64,000 nucleotides of DNA from CAVYGM01 sp963768025 (GCA_963768025.1 CAVYGM010000008.1:40284-104283), one strand, 5' to 3'. Positions 19,344-29,236 are shown, counted from the stretch's first letter. The notes: generated by a model not told the origin, from the letters alone. Made by a program: numbers and translations.

Positions 19344-19796
19344 ATGGCCCTGATCAAACCCGTACGCGGAATACACCCTACCTTTGGAGAAAACAACTGG
19401 CTCGCCGACAACGCCACCGTGGTGGGCGATGTGGTACTGGGAGCCCACTGCACCGTGTGGTTCAACGCCGTGGTGCGGGGCGATGTGAACAGCATCCGCA
19501 TCGGTGACTATTCCAATATACAGGATGGGGCCGTGATTCACTGCACCTACCAGCGCACCTCCACCACCATCGGCAGCTACGTGTCCATTGCGCACAACGC
19601 CATCGTACACGGCTGCACCATCGAAGATCACGTACTGATCGGTATGGGGGCTATTGTGATGGATGGGGCCGTCATTGGCACGGGCTCTATTGTGGCCGCC
19701 GGGGCCATCGTCACACAGAATACCGTAGTGGAGCCGGGGAGTATCTATGCCGGGAATCCTGCCCGTTTTTTGAAGAAAGATGACGCCCTGAGTTAG
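19344..19796 (+). CDS. Gamma-carbonic anhydrase family protein (hexapeptide repeat)
   Basis: A 150-residue left-handed beta-helix protein made of hexapeptide repeats and expected to be a homotrimer. The metal-binding His set typical of the YrdA/CcmM-like group is present as His66 (VIHCT), His84 (IAHNA) and His89 (VHGC). These proteins bind Zn or Fe; some hydrate CO2, many have no measured activity. It is slightly shorter than the usual 170 residues because of a short C-terminal tail. Frame intact, probably a monocistronic unit. Confidence 0.9.
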   Translation: MALIKPVRGIHPTFGENNWLADNATVVGDVVLGAHCTVWFNAVVRGDVNSIRIGDYSNIQDGAVIHCTYQRTSTTIGSYVSIAHNAIVHGCTIEDHVLIGMGAIVMDGAVIGTGSIVAAGAIVTQNTVVEPGSIYAGNPARFLKKDDALS

Positions 19797-19833
19797 GCGC
19801 CAATATCGACCGTACGGCCATGAATTATGTGAC

Positions 19834-20514
19834 CTACGCGGGTGGTTCGAGAGGGAGGTTCTGATGCTCGAGCATATGCTTTTCTAAAACTCCTGCTTCG
19901 CGGGCGCTAAAATACCCCTTAACCACGGTGAAAGTAGTAATGGCCAGGAAGAACAGGATCACGTACTGCACGTAGTCCACGATCCAGGGAAAGCGTTCGC
20001 CGAAGAGGTACCCGCCTCCCGTAAGGCCCACGATCCAGATGGCTCCACCCACTACATTGTGGGTCATAAAGCCTGGCCAGGGCATCCGCACCAACCCGGC
20101 CAGAATAGGCGCGAAGGTGCGGACAATGGGCAAAAAGCGACTGATGATGAGTGTCCGGCTACCGTACTTGTCGAAGTACTTCCGGGTGGTTTCGATGTTT
20201 TTTTTCTTGAAGAAAAGGGATTCTTTGCGGTTTTCGAGCTGTTCCCCAAAAAAACGGCCAAACAGGTAGCCGACCAAGGAGCCCATTACTGCCGCTGAAA
20301 ACAGACATAAGCAAAAGCACCGAGATGGGTACATCCAGCGTGCGCGTACCGCAGAATACCCCCGCCAGAAACACCAGGTAGTCGCCCGGAAGAAAGAAAG
20401 CAAAGAAAAGTCCATTCTCAGCAAATACGATCAGTGTAATGACGATCAGTCCACCGGTGCGGATAATTTCTTCGGAATTGAGGATATATTGAAAAATTCA
20501 ATGATTGAATTCAT
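19834..20514 (-). CDS. DedA/VTT-family membrane protein, two frameshifts
   Basis: A polytopic inner-membrane protein of about 225 residues. DedA/VTT proteins act as lipid scramblases or flippases and help keep envelope homeostasis. The start at 20514 gives MNSIIEFF. A missing base near 20494 and an extra base at 20292-20293 break the frame. Repaired, the protein reads through EEIIRTGG, VFAENGLFFAFFLPGDYLVF (the DedA signature) and SAVMGSLVGYLFGR. The rest (KYGSRTLIISRFLPIVRTFAPILAG) is intact. It starts 22 bases after the ABC-F stop on the same strand, so the two are likely co-transcribed. Confidence 0.86.
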
Positions 20515-20535
20515 AGCCGATGTATTTGGTCAAAA

Positions 20536-22433
20536 TTAAGCAAATTCCGAAAGTTCCAGCCATCGCATCTCTTTTTCTCCCAAGACTCTCCGTAATCTCC
20601 TCAATTTCCCTCGCCCAGGCCGTAAGCTCTTCGTGCGGTGCCGCCGCCGTTCAGTTGCTCGAAGCAGCGAGGATTTTCTGTTTTTCCAGTTTCGGCATGT
20701 CAGTTTCCAGTTGCTCCATTTCACGTTGCTCCTTATAAGGATAGTTTCCGCTTGCTGGTGTCCATGCGGTCTTTGGTGCTTCGACAGGAGCAGGCGCCTC
20801 TTCCTTAGCCGAGGAGCGGCTACCGGCCGACGCCTGCCGCTGAGCGCGTTTCCTGTTCTTCGAGCCACAGGCGGTAGTCGGTGTAGTTGCCGGGAAAATC
20901 GCGGATTTTCCCCTCCCCTTCGAACACAAACAAGTGGTCCACCAGCTGATCCAGGAAGTACCGGTCGTGGGAAACGATCATGAGGCAGCCCGGAAAATTG
21001 GACAGGAACTCTTCCAGTACATTCAGGCTGCTGATATCCAGATCGTTGGTAGGTTCATCCAGAATCAGGAAATTAGGTTCCTTCATCAGCATCAGCAAAA
21101 GCTGCAGGCGGCGTTTTTCTCCTCCGCTGAGCTTCTCGATGTAGTCATGCTGCTTGGCGGGCGGAAACAGAAAGGTTTCCAGAAATTTGGAAACCGTTAC
21201 GGTTTGGCCGTTCCCCAGGCGCACTACCTCCGCCACATCTTTTACGATCTCGATGACCCGCTGTCCCGGCCTGCAAACTCAATGTCGGACTGGGTGTAAT
21301 GCCCAAACTGTACCGTGTCGCCGCGCACCACTTGCCCGTTGGTGGGTCGCTCTTCGCCCGTGATTAATTTGAGCAGGGTGGTTTTACCCATTCCGTTAGG
21401 GCCCACTATACCGATGCGGTCGCCTTTACGGAAGGTGTACACGAAGTTGTGAATCAGCTCCCGGTCGCCGTAACTGCTTGCCCACACTATGCAGCTCCAC
21501 AATCTTGCTTCCCAACCGGGTAGCTTTCACGTTGAGTTCAAGCTGGTTGTCAAATTTCTTCTGACTGGCCTTATCTTTCAAATCTTCGAAGGCATCCACG
21601 CGGTACTTGGCCTTGGTTCCCCGAGCCTTGGGCTGGCGACGAATCCAGTCGAGCTCTTTTCGCATGAGGTTGCGGGCTTTGTCAATTTCGGCGGCTTCTA
21701 CCTCTTCGCGTTCCGATTTTTTTTCCAGAAAATACGCGTAGTTGCCTTTGTACGTATAGGCCGATCCATGATCCAGTTCCAGCACGTTGTTGCATACTTT
21801 ATCCAGAAAGTACCGGTCGTGGGTTACGACCAGCAGCGTGGTATTCTGGGTATTGAGGTAGCTTTCGAGCCATTCCACCGTCGTCAGATCCAGGTGGTTG
21901 GTAGGCTCGTCCAGAATCAACAGGTCAGGGTCTTCGAGCAGTACTTTGGCCAGAGCCACGCGCTTGCGCTGTCCGCCCGAAAGAGTACCAAAGCGCGCAT
22001 CCACATCCTGAATACCCAGGCGACCGAGGATTTCCTTCACCTTGGCTTCAAAATCCCAGGCTTTGAGTTGGTCCATTTCTTCCAGAATACCCGTCAAGGC
22101 CTCGTTGTCGCCATGAGCCAGGGCCTGTTCGTAGCGCTTCACGGCATGAGCCACGGGGTTTGACGAGGCAAATATCACCTCGATCACCGGCAGCGCTTCA
22201 TCAAACGAAGGACTCTGATCCAGATAACCCAGGCGGATTTCTTTGCGAAGGCTTACTTCCCCCTCATCCGGAGCAATGACATTGGCCAGAATATTGAGAA
22301 AAGTGGTTTTGCCGGTGCCATTCGCCCCGATCAGGGCCACCTTGTCGCCCCGGCTCAATCCAAACGATATATTTTTGAAAAGCCATTTTTCTCCAAACGA
22401 CTTAGAGATATTTTCCGCAGAAAGATAATTCAT
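20536..22433 (-). CDS. ABC-F family ATPase (Uup-like), about six frameshifts
   Basis: A soluble protein of about 630 residues with two ABC ATPase domains. ABC-F proteins bind the ribosome E site and relieve stalling; Uup-type members have a coiled-coil C-terminus. Domain 1 is intact: Walker A IGANGTGKTT, signature LSGGQRKRVALAKVLLE, Walker B LLILDEPTNHLDL. Domain 2 has VGPNGMGKTTL, LSGGEKRRLQLLL and FLILDEPTNDLDI. Breaks lie at 21472 (extra T), about 21270 (missing base), 20849-20851 (extra A), about 20660 (missing base, creating an in-frame stop), about 20630 (extra base) and 20582 (extra base). The repaired tail has the coiled coil (YKEQREMEQLETDMPKLEK) and ends RWLELSEFA. Start taken at 22433. 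Confidence 0.87.
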
Positions 22434-22632
22434 ACACAATACGATATTCCAGCTGCAAAGGTAGGGTTCATCCGGTCATTACGCGCAATTTGATTCCATT
22501 CATAAACTTTATTTCCCAGTTTTTGGGTACTTTAGCATCCTGTTTCCTTTATACGTAAGCGTGGAGCTTTTGTAGAGCAGTTTTTTCTACTGAACTTCAT
22601 TCCAAAACAAAACGAGTTATTGTTCTCCTTTT

Positions 22633-23625
22633 ATGAATAAAAAATGTGCACTACTTGGAGTAATCCTATTGGCCGGCTTTACGGCCTTTTCCCAAACCAA
22701 GCCCGCTAATTATACCCAGAAAATACCCGGCAGCAACCAAACCTACGACATGGTGGCCATTCCGGCCGGCGAGTTTATGATGGGTAGCCCAGCCACCGAA
22801 TCGGGACGCAGTGAGGACGAAGGCCCTCAGCATAAAGTGCAATTGGAGGCTTTCTGGATGGGTAAACACGAGGTCACCTGGGATTTTTATGACCTGTACG
22901 CCTTCAAGAACATGGAGGCAGAAATGGCCAACCGCTTTCCTGATGCCGAAAAAAGTGTAGCCAAAACCGACGCCAGCACGCGACCCAGCCCTCCCTATGT
23001 GGATATGTCGTTCGGGATGGGCCGGTCGGGCTATCCGGCCATTAACATGACCCAGTACGCCGCCATTAAGTTCTGCAAATGGTTATACGACAAAACCGGG
23101 GTGTTCTACCGCCTTCCCACCGAAGCCGAATGGGAATATGCCGCGCGGGCTGGCACCAAAACCGCCTATTCCTTCGGTGATGATGCCTCCAAACTGGGTG
23201 AATATGCTTGGTATAAGGACAATAGTGACGCCGCCTACAAGCCCATCGGCACCAAAAAACCCAACCCCTGGGGCCTGCACGACATACATGGCAACGTAAT
23301 GGAATGGACGCTGGACCAATACCTGCCCGACTACTATACCAAAAAAGCAGCCGGACAAGCCAAAGAAGCCTACGCCCCCGTGACCGAGCTGTATCCCACG
23401 GCCGTACGCGGTGGCTCCTGGGACGACGAGGCTGTGGTAGCCCGCAGCGCCGCCCGGGTACCTTCTTCGCCCGATTGGAAAGTACTGGATCCCCAGCTTC
23501 CCAAAAGCGAATGGTGGATGACGAGCGCCTCCTTTGTGGGTTTTAGGCTCGTAAGACCCGTGAAAGCTCCCACGGCGGCTGAGATAGAAGCTTATTACAA
23601 TCCACCGCTGATTGAAGACTATTGA
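22633..23625 (+). CDS. Secreted FGE/SUMF1-like protein
   Basis: A 330-residue protein with a signal peptide ending FTAFSQ and a single formylglycine-generating-enzyme-like domain (IPAGEFMMGSP, KHEVTWDFYDLYAF, RLPTEAEWEYAARAG, GLHDIHGNVMEW, RGGSWDDEA, VGFRLVRP). True FGE enzymes oxidise a sulfatase Cys to formylglycine. No sulfatase gene is in the window, and many Bacteroidota secreted homologues are structural or ligand-binding. It precedes the Gfo/Idh/MocA gene on the same strand with a 211-base gap and may be functionally linked. It is not closely similar to the FGE part at 13.8-14.5 kb. Confidence 0.85.
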   Translation: MNKKCALLGVILLAGFTAFSQTKPANYTQKIPGSNQTYDMVAIPAGEFMMGSPATESGRSEDEGPQHKVQLEAFWMGKHEVTWDFYDLYAFKNMEAEMANRFPDAEKSVAKTDASTRPSPPYVDMSFGMGRSGYPAINMTQYAAIKFCKWLYDKTGVFYRLPTEAEWEYAARAGTKTAYSFGDDASKLGEYAWYKDNSDAAYKPIGTKKPNPWGLHDIHGNVMEWTLDQYLPDYYTKKAAGQAKEAYAPVTELYPTAVRGGSWDDEAVVARSAARVPSSPDWKVLDPQLPKSEWWMTSASFVGFRLVRPVKAPTAAEIEAYYNPPLIEDY

Positions 23626-23836
23626 AAAGCCACTGGATTTACAATCAGGGAATTATCATAAGGAAATTTGTTCAAAAATAAGAACCACTACGGTAGTAAC
23701 TCTATGGCTGGTGCTTATTAAGGTAAAAGCTACGGAAATTCGTCATTAGATTAATGCACACTGGAAGTAGCTTGGGGAGTCCGCCAAGTGCAATTTAACT
23801 AAACTCGGATATTTTTTTTTAAACACTTAACATATC

Positions 23837-25174
23837 ATGGAACAAAACAGACGTGAATTTTTGAAAGCTTCCGGACTTCTTGCCGGAGGAATCGCCCTAA
23901 GCCCCTTATCATCCTATGGCTATAATAGCCAGGTGGACGATACCATCAAGGTGGCCCTGATCGGTTGCGGCGGACGTGGAACCGGGGCTGCCGCTCAAGC
24001 CCTCAGCACGAAGCAAAATGTGAAGATCGTGGCTATGGCTGATGCTTTCCGCGATCGGCTGGAAGAATCTTACAAAAGTCTCACTTCTAAAAAATACAAA
24101 GATGCTTCCGGGAATGCCGTCGATGGAAAAATGAAAGTGGACGTACCCGACAGCAATAAATTTGTGGGTTTTGAAGCTTACAAACAAGCAATTGCTCTAG
24201 CCGATGTAGTGATTCTGGCAACACCTCCGGGTTTCCGTCCGTATCATTTCGAAGAAGCGGTTCGTCAGAACAAGCAGATATTTATGGAAAAACCCGTAGC
24301 TACCGATGCGCCAGGTATCCGTAAGGTGCTGGAAGTAGCCGAAATAGCGAAAAAGAAGAAATTGAACGTAGTGACGGGCCTACAGCGCCACTACCAGGCC
24401 AACTACCGCGAAGCGATTAAGCGGATTCAGGATGGTGCCCTGGGCGACATCGTGGGCGGACAGGTATACTGGGTCAGTGGAGGGGTGTGGGTAAAGGACC
24501 GCCTGCCCAGCATGACCGAAATGGAATACCAAATGCGCAACTGGTACTACTTCAACTGGCTGTGCGGCGACCACATTGTGGAGCAGCACGTTCACAATAT
24601 TGACGTAGCCAACTGGGTAAAGGGAGGCTATCCTGTTGAGATTCAGGGCACGGGTGGCCGCGAAATACGGGACGGCAAAAAATATGGCGAAATTTTTGAC
24701 CACCACATGCTGGATCTGGTCTATGCCGACGGCACCACCATATCGAGCCAGTGCCGCCACTACGAGGGTACTTATAGCCGGGTAGACGAAGCATTTGTGG
24801 GTACTAAGGGGCGTATTGATAGCTTCTCCAATAAGAGTACTGTTTTGAAAGATTACAAAGGCGGCGTTATGTACGCCCACGACAGTAAGGGAGACATTAA
24901 CCCGTACCAGGTGGAGCACGATGAGCTTTTTGAGGCAGTAGCCAAAGGCGAATACAAGTTTGCCGATGCCGAGCGCACCGCCAAAAGCACCATGACGGCC
25001 ATTATGGGCCGGATGGCTACGTATTCCGGCAAGCTGGTGAAGTGGGACGAAGCTCTGAATTCGGACATGAATCTTTTCCCCGAAAAACTCGCCTGGGACG
25101 CGAAGCCCAAGGTACTGCCCGACGAAAATGGTCTGTATCCAGTAGCTGTTCCCGGTAAAACGAGGGTGATTTAA
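23837..25174 (+). CDS. Gfo/Idh/MocA family oxidoreductase, Tat-exported
   Basis: A 445-residue NAD(P)-dependent oxidoreductase of the glucose-fructose oxidoreductase/inositol dehydrogenase family. A twin-arginine signal (NRREFLKASGLLAGGIAL) suggests export of the folded, cofactor-loaded enzyme. The Rossmann start reads IKVALIGCGGRGTGAA, followed by the conserved FMEKPVATD segment (family EKP motif, with the catalytic Lys) and GLQRHYQANY. The C-terminal part carries the substrate domain (GDHIVEQHVHNIDVANW). The substrate is probably a sugar or polyol but cannot be read from sequence. The gene ends 28 bases before a strong terminator. Confidence 0.92.
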   Translation: MEQNRREFLKASGLLAGGIALSPLSSYGYNSQVDDTIKVALIGCGGRGTGAAAQALSTKQNVKIVAMADAFRDRLEESYKSLTSKKYKDASGNAVDGKMKVDVPDSNKFVGFEAYKQAIALADVVILATPPGFRPYHFEEAVRQNKQIFMEKPVATDAPGIRKVLEVAEIAKKKKLNVVTGLQRHYQANYREAIKRIQDGALGDIVGGQVYWVSGGVWVKDRLPSMTEMEYQMRNWYYFNWLCGDHIVEQHVHNIDVANWVKGGYPVEIQGTGGREIRDGKKYGEIFDHHMLDLVYADGTTISSQCRHYEGTYSRVDEAFVGTKGRIDSFSNKSTVLKDYKGGVMYAHDSKGDINPYQVEHDELFEAVAKGEYKFADAERTAKSTMTAIMGRMATYSGKLVKWDEALNSDMNLFPEKLAWDAKPKVLPDENGLYPVAVPGKTRVI

Positions 25175-25202
25175 GTACCCATCGGATTTTAAAAATTTTC
25201 CG

Positions 25203-25233
25203 TCAGCGGAGGCTCTTGCTTCCGCTGATTTTT
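25203..25233. terminator. Terminator between the oxidoreductase gene and apbE
   Basis: An 11-bp stem (TCAGCGGAGGC / GCTTCCGCTGA, one G.U pair) with a TCTT loop and a run of seven T on the plus strand. It lies between the plus-strand oxidoreductase gene and the convergent apbE. Confidence 0.8.
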
Positions 25234-26277
25234 TTATTTCAGCGTATTCCAGCTTTTTACCTTAGTGCCTTTCGTCTCCAGTAGCCATACCTTCACGTTC
25301 TGAAATTTTGAGGTTATCCGCTTGGCTCCCTCTATTCCTGCCACACTGTAGGCGGTGGCCAGTGCGTCCGCCAACGTTCCATTGGGGGCCATCACCGTGG
25401 TGCGTACATGGTAGCGCAGCCCGACTCCCGTTTTAGGGTTGACGATATGGGAGTACCTCACGCCATTATGTTCCAGGTAGCGGTACGTAGCTCCCGATGT
25501 AGCTATCCCCACCCGGCTAAGGAGCAGAACGGCGGTCGAGTCGGATAGAGTGCCGGAGGAAACCTCCACTTCCCATCCTGGCTTGCCAGGGGGCGGATCA
25601 GCGAGCGTCAGGTCGCCACCGGCATCCACCAGAATCGACCTGATGCCGAACCGATTGAGTACCCGTACGGCTTCATCGGCCGCATAGCCCTTTCCAATCC
25701 CCCCGACATCGAGGCGCATGTGGGGCTGTGTCAGTTTTACTGACTTGTTGCGTGGTCGCAGTTTGATATATCGGTAGCCAACAGCTCTTCGCGCCTCCTC
25801 TATTTCGTCGTTAGTAGGGAAAATACGACGTCGCATGGCTCGCCGCCACAGCTGCACCACTGGACCCACCGTGATATCGAAGGCTCCACTGGTTTTGCGG
25901 CTGATTTTTTTTGAAAGTTCTATCATCCGGTACAGCTCCTCGCTTACGGGCACCCATTTCCCAAGGCCCGATTGAGCCGACAGGCGATTGATTTCACTCC
26001 CATCGCGGTAGTCGCTCAATATCTCGTTTAGAGCTTCTATACGCCCGAATGCCTGCGCGGAGGCTACTTGGGCCAGGGAGTCGCCCTCCGCATAAAATAC
26101 GAGCCGAAAGGGAGATCCCATCAAACCCTTTTCAAACTCATAGCGCTTACCCTGGGCAAAAACCGACCCCGGTAAGTAGATTATTAGCAAGAAGCTACTT
26201 ATCTTTAAAAAAGGGAACAGCAGGACTGTTGTTCCCCCATGTCTCAACGAAGCACACAATCGGGTGAAGCTAACCAT
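25234..26277 (-). CDS. apbE: FAD:protein FMN transferase ApbE
   Basis: An Mg-dependent flavinyl transferase that links FMN to a Thr of target proteins such as NqrB, NqrC and RnfG in the periplasm. Features seen: KGLMGSPFRLVFYA opening, SDYRDGSEINRL, KTSGAFDITVGPVVQLW, MRLDVGGIGKGYAADEA, VDAGGDL and YSHIVNPKTG, all conserved in ApbE. The start at 26277 (MVSFTRLCASL) gives a signal peptide ending SVFAQ. Upstream in-frame codons to 26364 would overlap the opposite-strand small gene further. Its start region overlaps the start of that gene by 14 bases. No flavinylated target gene is nearby. Confidence 0.9.
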   Translation of the reverse strand: MVSFTRLCASLRHGGTTVLLFPFLKISSFLLIIYLPGSVFAQGKRYEFEKGLMGSPFRLVFYAEGDSLAQVASAQAFGRIEALNEILSDYRDGSEINRLSAQSGLGKWVPVSEELYRMIELSKKISRKTSGAFDITVGPVVQLWRRAMRRRIFPTNDEIEEARRAVGYRYIKLRPRNKSVKLTQPHMRLDVGGIGKGYAADEAVRVLNRFGIRSILVDAGGDLTLADPPPGKPGWEVEVSSGTLSDSTAVLLLSRVGIATSGATYRYLEHNGVRYSHIVNPKTGVGLRYHVRTTVMAPNGTLADALATAYSVAGIEGAKRITSKFQNVKVWLLETKGTKVKSWNTLK

Positions 26278-26449
26278 CTTCAACGCATTACTTATCCTGT
26301 CTATCGGTATGGTCGTAATCCTGGTAGGGGTTGTTTTCAAACTTGAACAGCATGCCATGGCCAACCCGGTTATTTTTGGTGGGTTAGTGGTAGAATTTAT
26401 CGGAACCCTGTGGTTTGTTCTGAGCCTGTACCGACGCCGGAAAAGCTAA
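26264..26449 (+). CDS. Small two-helix membrane protein (GTG start)
   Basis: A 61-residue protein with two predicted transmembrane helices (ALLILSIGMVVILVGVVF and VIFGGLVVEFIGTLWFVLSL) and a basic C-terminus (YRRRKS). It begins with GTG. The spacing and the FKLEQHAMANP loop are loosely like the first hairpin of gliding protein GldL, but it lacks the rest of that protein. It is wedged between apbE, whose 5' end it overlaps divergently, and aroC, whose stop overlaps its own stop. The membrane pattern supports a real gene; function unknown. Confidence 0.6.
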   Translation: MKLTIFNALLILSIGMVVILVGVVFKLEQHAMANPVIFGGLVVEFIGTLWFVLSLYRRRKS

Positions 26450-27525
26450 ATCTTCCCGGCTTGCTGCCGCATATAGAAATCCAATAGCACCAAAGCCGCC
26501 ATTGCCTCCACTATCGGCACCGCACGAGGAACCACGCAGGGGTCGTGACGTCCTTTTCCCTGTACTACCACTTTTTCTCCCTGCTCATTTACGCTATCCT
26601 GATCTTGCATGATCGTAGCCACAGGCTTGAACGCCACCCGAAAGTATATATCTTCGCCGTTGGAAATACCTCCCTGAATCCCCCCCGAATGGTTGGTTTT
26701 GGTGAAAACTTTGCCCTGCTCATCGGTATAAATAGCGTCGTTATGCTCAGAGCCGTACATTTCCACGCCGGCAAAGCCACTCCCATACTCAAAGCCCTTC
26801 ACCGCGTTGATGCTGAGCATAGCCTTACCCAGCTCGGCATGAAGCTTGTCAAATACCGGTTCGCCCAGGCCCGCCGGTGTTCCTGTAATGACACCGGTTA
26901 CTATTCCCCCGATTGAATCCCCCTTCTTGCGAGTTTCATCTATGTAGTCAAACATGCGTTGCGCCATTTCCGGATCGGGACAACGAACGGCATTTTCTTC
27001 CGTCTTGTCTAAATCCAGCTCTAGGTAGCTTTTTTCAAGTTTCAATGTACCCACCTGCGACACATACGCCTGAACCCGTATGCCCAATTTAGTCAGCACA
27101 AGCTTGGCTACGGCTCCGGCCGCCACGCGGGCCGCTGTTTCACGGGCTGAGCTACGCCCCCCTCCCCTGTAATCCCTGGTGCCGTACTTAGCCTGGTACG
27201 TATAGTCTGCATGGGATGGCCGGTACTGTGTGGCGATATGGGAATAATCCTTGCTGCGCTGATCCTGATTGCGAATAAGCAAAGCGATGGGTGTGCCGGT
27301 AGTTTTACCCTCAAACACCCCCGATAGTACCTCAAACTCATCGGCTTCGCGGCGTTGGGTGGTAATGCGCGACTGCCCGGGCTTCCGCCGACTCAGTTCC
27401 TGCTGGATAAAATCCATATCGAATTCTATACCGGCCGGGCAGCCTTCCAATATTACGCCAATGCCTGCCCCATGTGACTCGCCGAAAGTGGCGATTTTTA
27501 CAATTTTTCCGTAGCTGCTACTCAT
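26446..27525 (-). CDS. aroC: Chorismate synthase
   Basis: A 359-residue enzyme that converts 5-enolpyruvylshikimate-3-phosphate to chorismate with reduced FMN, the last shikimate-pathway step, in the cytoplasm. Conserved segments are clear: TFGESHGAGIGVILEGCPAG at the N-terminus, RRKPGQSRITTQRREAD, the RPSHADYTYQAKYGTRDYRG block and GGRSSARETAARVAAGA. The C-terminal RHDPCVVPRAVPIVEAM is also typical. Frame and length are normal. The start ATG follows immediately after the BatD stop, so the two genes are co-transcribed. Confidence 0.97.
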   Translation of the reverse strand: MSSSYGKIVKIATFGESHGAGIGVILEGCPAGIEFDMDFIQQELSRRKPGQSRITTQRREADEFEVLSGVFEGKTTGTPIALLIRNQDQRSKDYSHIATQYRPSHADYTYQAKYGTRDYRGGGRSSARETAARVAAGAVAKLVLTKLGIRVQAYVSQVGTLKLEKSYLELDLDKTEENAVRCPDPEMAQRMFDYIDETRKKGDSIGGIVTGVITGTPAGLGEPVFDKLHAELGKAMLSINAVKGFEYGSGFAGVEMYGSEHNDAIYTDEQGKVFTKTNHSGGIQGGISNGEDIYFRVAFKPVATIMQDQDSVNEQGEKVVVQGKGRHDPCVVPRAVPIVEAMAALVLLDFYMRQQAGKI

Positions 27526-28941
27526 CTATTTCTGTTTTCTAAAAATCCAAATCATTACTCCCAAAAGTCCCAGTACTACCAAATTGGTCAGGTTTCTGGT
27601 AATTTCCTGGTAATCTACATAGGTCATATCCGTATCCAACTCTTCTAGGTTCTCGTATATGGAGTTCGCTTGTTCGCCGGCGTAGCCAATCGTTTTCAAA
27701 TTCTCACCTACCACCACGAGGGTTTTAGAGGATCTCAGCGTATCGTACCGCATCCGGCCAGGATCAAAAAATATCCATTGGAAAAACCGACCCATCGGAT
27801 AAGTACCTTTTTGCTTTGCTACTATAAAATAGTCAAATGTTTTTTCCCCACTGACCTTCTCGTAACTACGCCGTACCGTTTGGTGGATATCCGGCGGATA
27901 AAAATCAAAGGCCTTGCTGTCGGGCACATCAGGCTCAGAGATCGTGGCCAGGTTGCCTTCCCCTTCTATCGTAAACAGGTACCGGAGGCTTTCGCCAGAG
28001 GACAGTTTTTCTTTTGTAAGCTGCTCTTTCAAACGAAAATTCCCAACCGCAATTTGATCTCGAAGCGGATGCGGAGGTAGAGGCTTCACCAGCACCCGTA
28101 TCGGCTTGGACTGGAACAGCTGAATGGCCTTTTTCTTCCCGTTTGCTTCCGTTTCAGAACGCGACATTAGCATATTCAGTCCTACCGCCGGAAACGAGAC
28201 GGTCTGCATCGTAAACGGAAAAAATGTGGCCTGGTACATCTGGTATTCGGTGTACTCACGCCCCCGTATGTCCACTTTTCTTTGAATAATCTCTTCAATG
28301 CCTACATTCTCCTCCCAACAGGTAGCGGGTCGGATTTTTTTTAGAATGGATTGCAGCTGTAAGTCCAGCTGGTAAAAGTCCATTTCGATGGGCGCACTTT
28401 TGGCTACATATAGCGATAACCGTACCGCAAACCCCTGCCGTACGTAGACCGCAGATTCCGATGCCCGGATGGACAAGAACACATCTTCGGAAGAGGTTTC
28501 TTCGGAGGAAATTATTTCTGAGTCCTCCGTAACTTTTTCAGTAGAAACCGGATCGGTGTCTCCTTTTATAAAAGTAAGGGTAAATTCATCCGTTTTGACT
28601 TTGGATCCATCTACCACAATTACCACGGGTAAAATCTCGTATTTACCCGGCTGCAAAGCAAAGTATTGCTGACTTATTGTCTGAATCAGTACGATCTTGC
28701 CACCGATGGTGCTGGTTGTACTGGTTGCAGATGCGCTTCGTTTTTGAAGACCTTCGATCTCTGGAAATAAAACAGAGGGGCGGTTTGTGTTGTTTTTCAC
28801 TACTACCGATAGAATAAAGGGCTGGTTCACCGCAAGGTTTTGCTTCCCCATTTCTATGCTTATTCCTTCGGTTAATTGCTGCCCTACCGCTGGAAAGAAG
28901 GTCAAAAATATGACTATGAAAACATATATTTTCATGTTCAA
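27526..28941 (-). CDS. BatD-like protein
   Basis: A 471-residue protein of the BatD (oxygen-tolerance) family. It has a signal peptide (MNMKIYVFIVIFLTFFPAVGQ), tandem Ig-like beta domains (SIEMGKQNLAVNQPFILSVVVKNN, the typical BatD opening) and a Ser/Glu-rich stretch near residues 135-155. One transmembrane helix follows near the C-terminus (LVVLGLLGVMIWIF) with a short basic tail. In other Bacteroidota BatD works with the VWA proteins BatA and BatB and a MoxR ATPase, none of which is in the window. Its stop abuts the aroC start with no gap. Confidence 0.85.
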   Translation of the reverse strand: MNMKIYVFIVIFLTFFPAVGQQLTEGISIEMGKQNLAVNQPFILSVVVKNNTNRPSVLFPEIEGLQKRSASATSTTSTIGGKIVLIQTISQQYFALQPGKYEILPVVIVVDGSKVKTDEFTLTFIKGDTDPVSTEKVTEDSEIISSEETSSEDVFLSIRASESAVYVRQGFAVRLSLYVAKSAPIEMDFYQLDLQLQSILKKIRPATCWEENVGIEEIIQRKVDIRGREYTEYQMYQATFFPFTMQTVSFPAVGLNMLMSRSETEANGKKKAIQLFQSKPIRVLVKPLPPHPLRDQIAVGNFRLKEQLTKEKLSSGESLRYLFTIEGEGNLATISEPDVPDSKAFDFYPPDIHQTVRRSYEKVSGEKTFDYFIVAKQKGTYPMGRFFQWIFFDPGRMRYDTLRSSKTLVVVGENLKTIGYAGEQANSIYENLEELDTDMTYVDYQEITRNLTNLVVLGLLGVMIWIFRKQK

Positions 28942-29029
28942 AATGCGTTGTTAACATGGTAAAGGAGTGTAGTATCTATACTTATATCTTCTTTCCCCTT
29001 CATCCTAAACCCCAAAACTAAGTATTACT

Positions 29030-29236
29030 ATGGCCTCAATGTTAGAATACATTAAAATAATTCTGCAAAAGGTTAGCTTCGACCGCAGATTATTTGAAAA
29101 AGAACTTCGTAAAGCAATTCGTATGTTGATGCCCGAGGAGATTAAGCGATTAAGAGTGTGGTGTTACGAACGATTTGGTTCTACTCATCTACCTGTTCTT
29201 AATACTTGCTTCACTCTGACTACTCCAACTCTTTAA
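29030..29236 (+). CDS. Small helical protein, unknown
   Basis: A 68-residue protein. Its first 50 residues are charged and helical (EYIKIILQKVSFDRRLFEKELRK shortened here; then LMPEEIKRLRVWCYERFG). The tail is Thr-rich. No signal peptide is present, so it is cytoplasmic. I recall similar short proteins from Cytophagales but no assigned function. The start could be 29030 or the in-frame ATG at 29039. It is followed within 25 bases by a strong terminator. Confidence 0.6.
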   Translation: MASMLEYIKIILQKVSFDRRLFEKELRKAIRMLMPEEIKRLRVWCYERFGSTHLPVLNTCFTLTTPTL

